Source: Phlyctochytrium arcticum
Lineage: Eukaryota; Chytridiomycota; Chytridiomycetes; Chytridiales; Chytridiaceae
Length of the DNA: 64,000 bases
NCBI GenBank assembly: GCA_025602905.1
Contig: JAHLKI010000044.1
Location: 100,482-164,481 of the forward strand
Direction of reading: 5' to 3'
Of this stretch, positions 63,309 to 64,000 are shown in pieces. The notes below the pieces were generated by a model, which was not told the origin of the DNA, ran no database searches, and saw only the letters and a list, made by a program, of their open reading frames with translations. A program made the position numbers and the translations under genes. Every line of letters starts with the position of its first letter. Within the stretch, counting starts at the first letter, position 1.

Positions 63309-64000
63309 GGGGCGGTTTATCCTGTTAAGATAGACCATTGGTTTACCTATGAATTACGGCTTTTGGCTTTTCTGGCTCTCAAAACCCCCAAAACCCACCA
63401 TTAACCTATCAAAAACATCCATTTTTCGACATTCCCATTACACAGCATAACACAGGATAATCCCTGGTTTACACAGGATTAAAATAATCCTCTTCATAAT
63501 CCAACAATCGAGTCAACATTCACAAACCGAATCATCTCGCTCCACAATTCATCGAGGGAAACCGCTGCCTTTGGCACTACGGGAATTCCAATTCCAATTA
63601 CTAAAACATATAACAATCAGTTCGGATTACACAACCTTACTCCCATCTGGAGATCATCAAGAGGATCAAGATCATCAGTTTTACCCCTTTCTTCAAAACA
63701 CAAATTTTTCTAGGTTTTTATGGACTTTGCAGCAATCTCCTCAATTTCACCAAATTGTAGCATCTTCAGCCCATCTATCAAGACCAAGATCATCAAGAGT
63801 ATCAAGATCTGCAGGCTCATCAGTTTTACCCCCTTCTTTAAAAGCACTGAATGTTCACATGTTTATGCACTTTGCAGAAATGCACCAAAGTTCAGATATT
63901 GAACCAAATTTTCCACTTATATACACGTGCGCTCTCCATCATTCTTTCCTGGGTTTTTTTGGATATTTTACCTCTACAGTGTGTGTAGAAGCAAATATCA
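63309..64000. other. Terminal region with degenerate direct repeats
   Basis: No gene recognised. A block containing ATCAAGA-GATCAAGATC, CATCAGTTTTACCCC and a GCACTTTGCAG-like word occurs at ~63655-63735 and again at ~63777-63880, a degenerate duplication of about 125-130 bp. GGATAA/TTATCC-like words recur at ~63320-63500. The window ends without a gene. Confidence 0.45.

Overview
This window looks like nuclear DNA of a flagellated (zoosporic) true fungus, most probably a chytrid. The clearest evidence is an axonemal outer-arm dynein intermediate chain (DNAI2 type) beside a coiled-coil gene with a translin-associated-factor-X-interacting-protein-like N-terminus, together with a full-length RPAP3-type dynein-assembly co-chaperone and tubulin cofactor E. 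Genes carry many short introns (about 50-65 bp, GT..AG, phase-consistent), several promoters have TATA boxes, and intergenic gaps are small. A GABA-B-like class C receptor, a PMP47/PMP34 peroxisomal carrier, an Air1/2-like zinc-knuckle protein and a three-KH RNA-binding protein fit the same assignment. No species is claimed. All gene models and splice sites were read by eye from the sequence.

Layout. 1-3383: low-complexity DNA, then an amphipathic-helix protein fused to a MAPEG membrane domain. 3695-5613: a fusion of an alpha/beta hydrolase with an animal-type RNA-triphosphatase/dual-specificity phosphatase. 5892-7683: RPAP3 homologue. 7686-15601: a decayed Copia retrotransposon that landed in a gap of about 13 bp between two convergent stop codons; its LTR was then split at a TA by a 3.77-kb pogo-type DNA transposon (7786-11558) whose transposase has an N-terminus built from tandemly duplicated phase-0 mini-exons. 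15620-17634: MoxR-lid protein. 17677-23208: a small membrane protein followed 7 bp later by an ARM/SPRY protein. 23509-31523: flagellar pair DNAI2 and TSNAXIP1-like, then the Air-like gene. 31685-36952: an apparently intact Fanzor (eukaryotic TnpB-like RNA-guided nuclease), an unknown ORF and a MULE transposase remnant, all on the minus strand. 37298-40983: KH-domain protein and arginyl-tRNA synthetase. 41389-45115: class C GPCR. 46869-47078: a TA-flanked MITE. 47410-53269: an unknown gene, the peroxisomal carrier and TBCE. 54328-56660: F-box/WD40 protein. 56949-57791: a tRNA-Ala(AGC) gene split in its anticodon loop by a 765-bp insert. 58534-63257: a LINE endonuclease fragment and a broken Ty3-type element ending at a perfect 24-bp hairpin.

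The host genes share a microtubule/flagellum theme (DNAI2, TSNAXIP1-like, RPAP3, TBCE) plus RNA metabolism (Air-like, KH, ArgRS, capping-type phosphatase domain). The accessory part is a layered record of mobile elements. The most notable items are the Fanzor locus, the hydrolase-phosphatase fusion, the exon-cassette transposase, and the interrupted tRNA gene, whose 3' half recurs inside a nearby LINE ORF.
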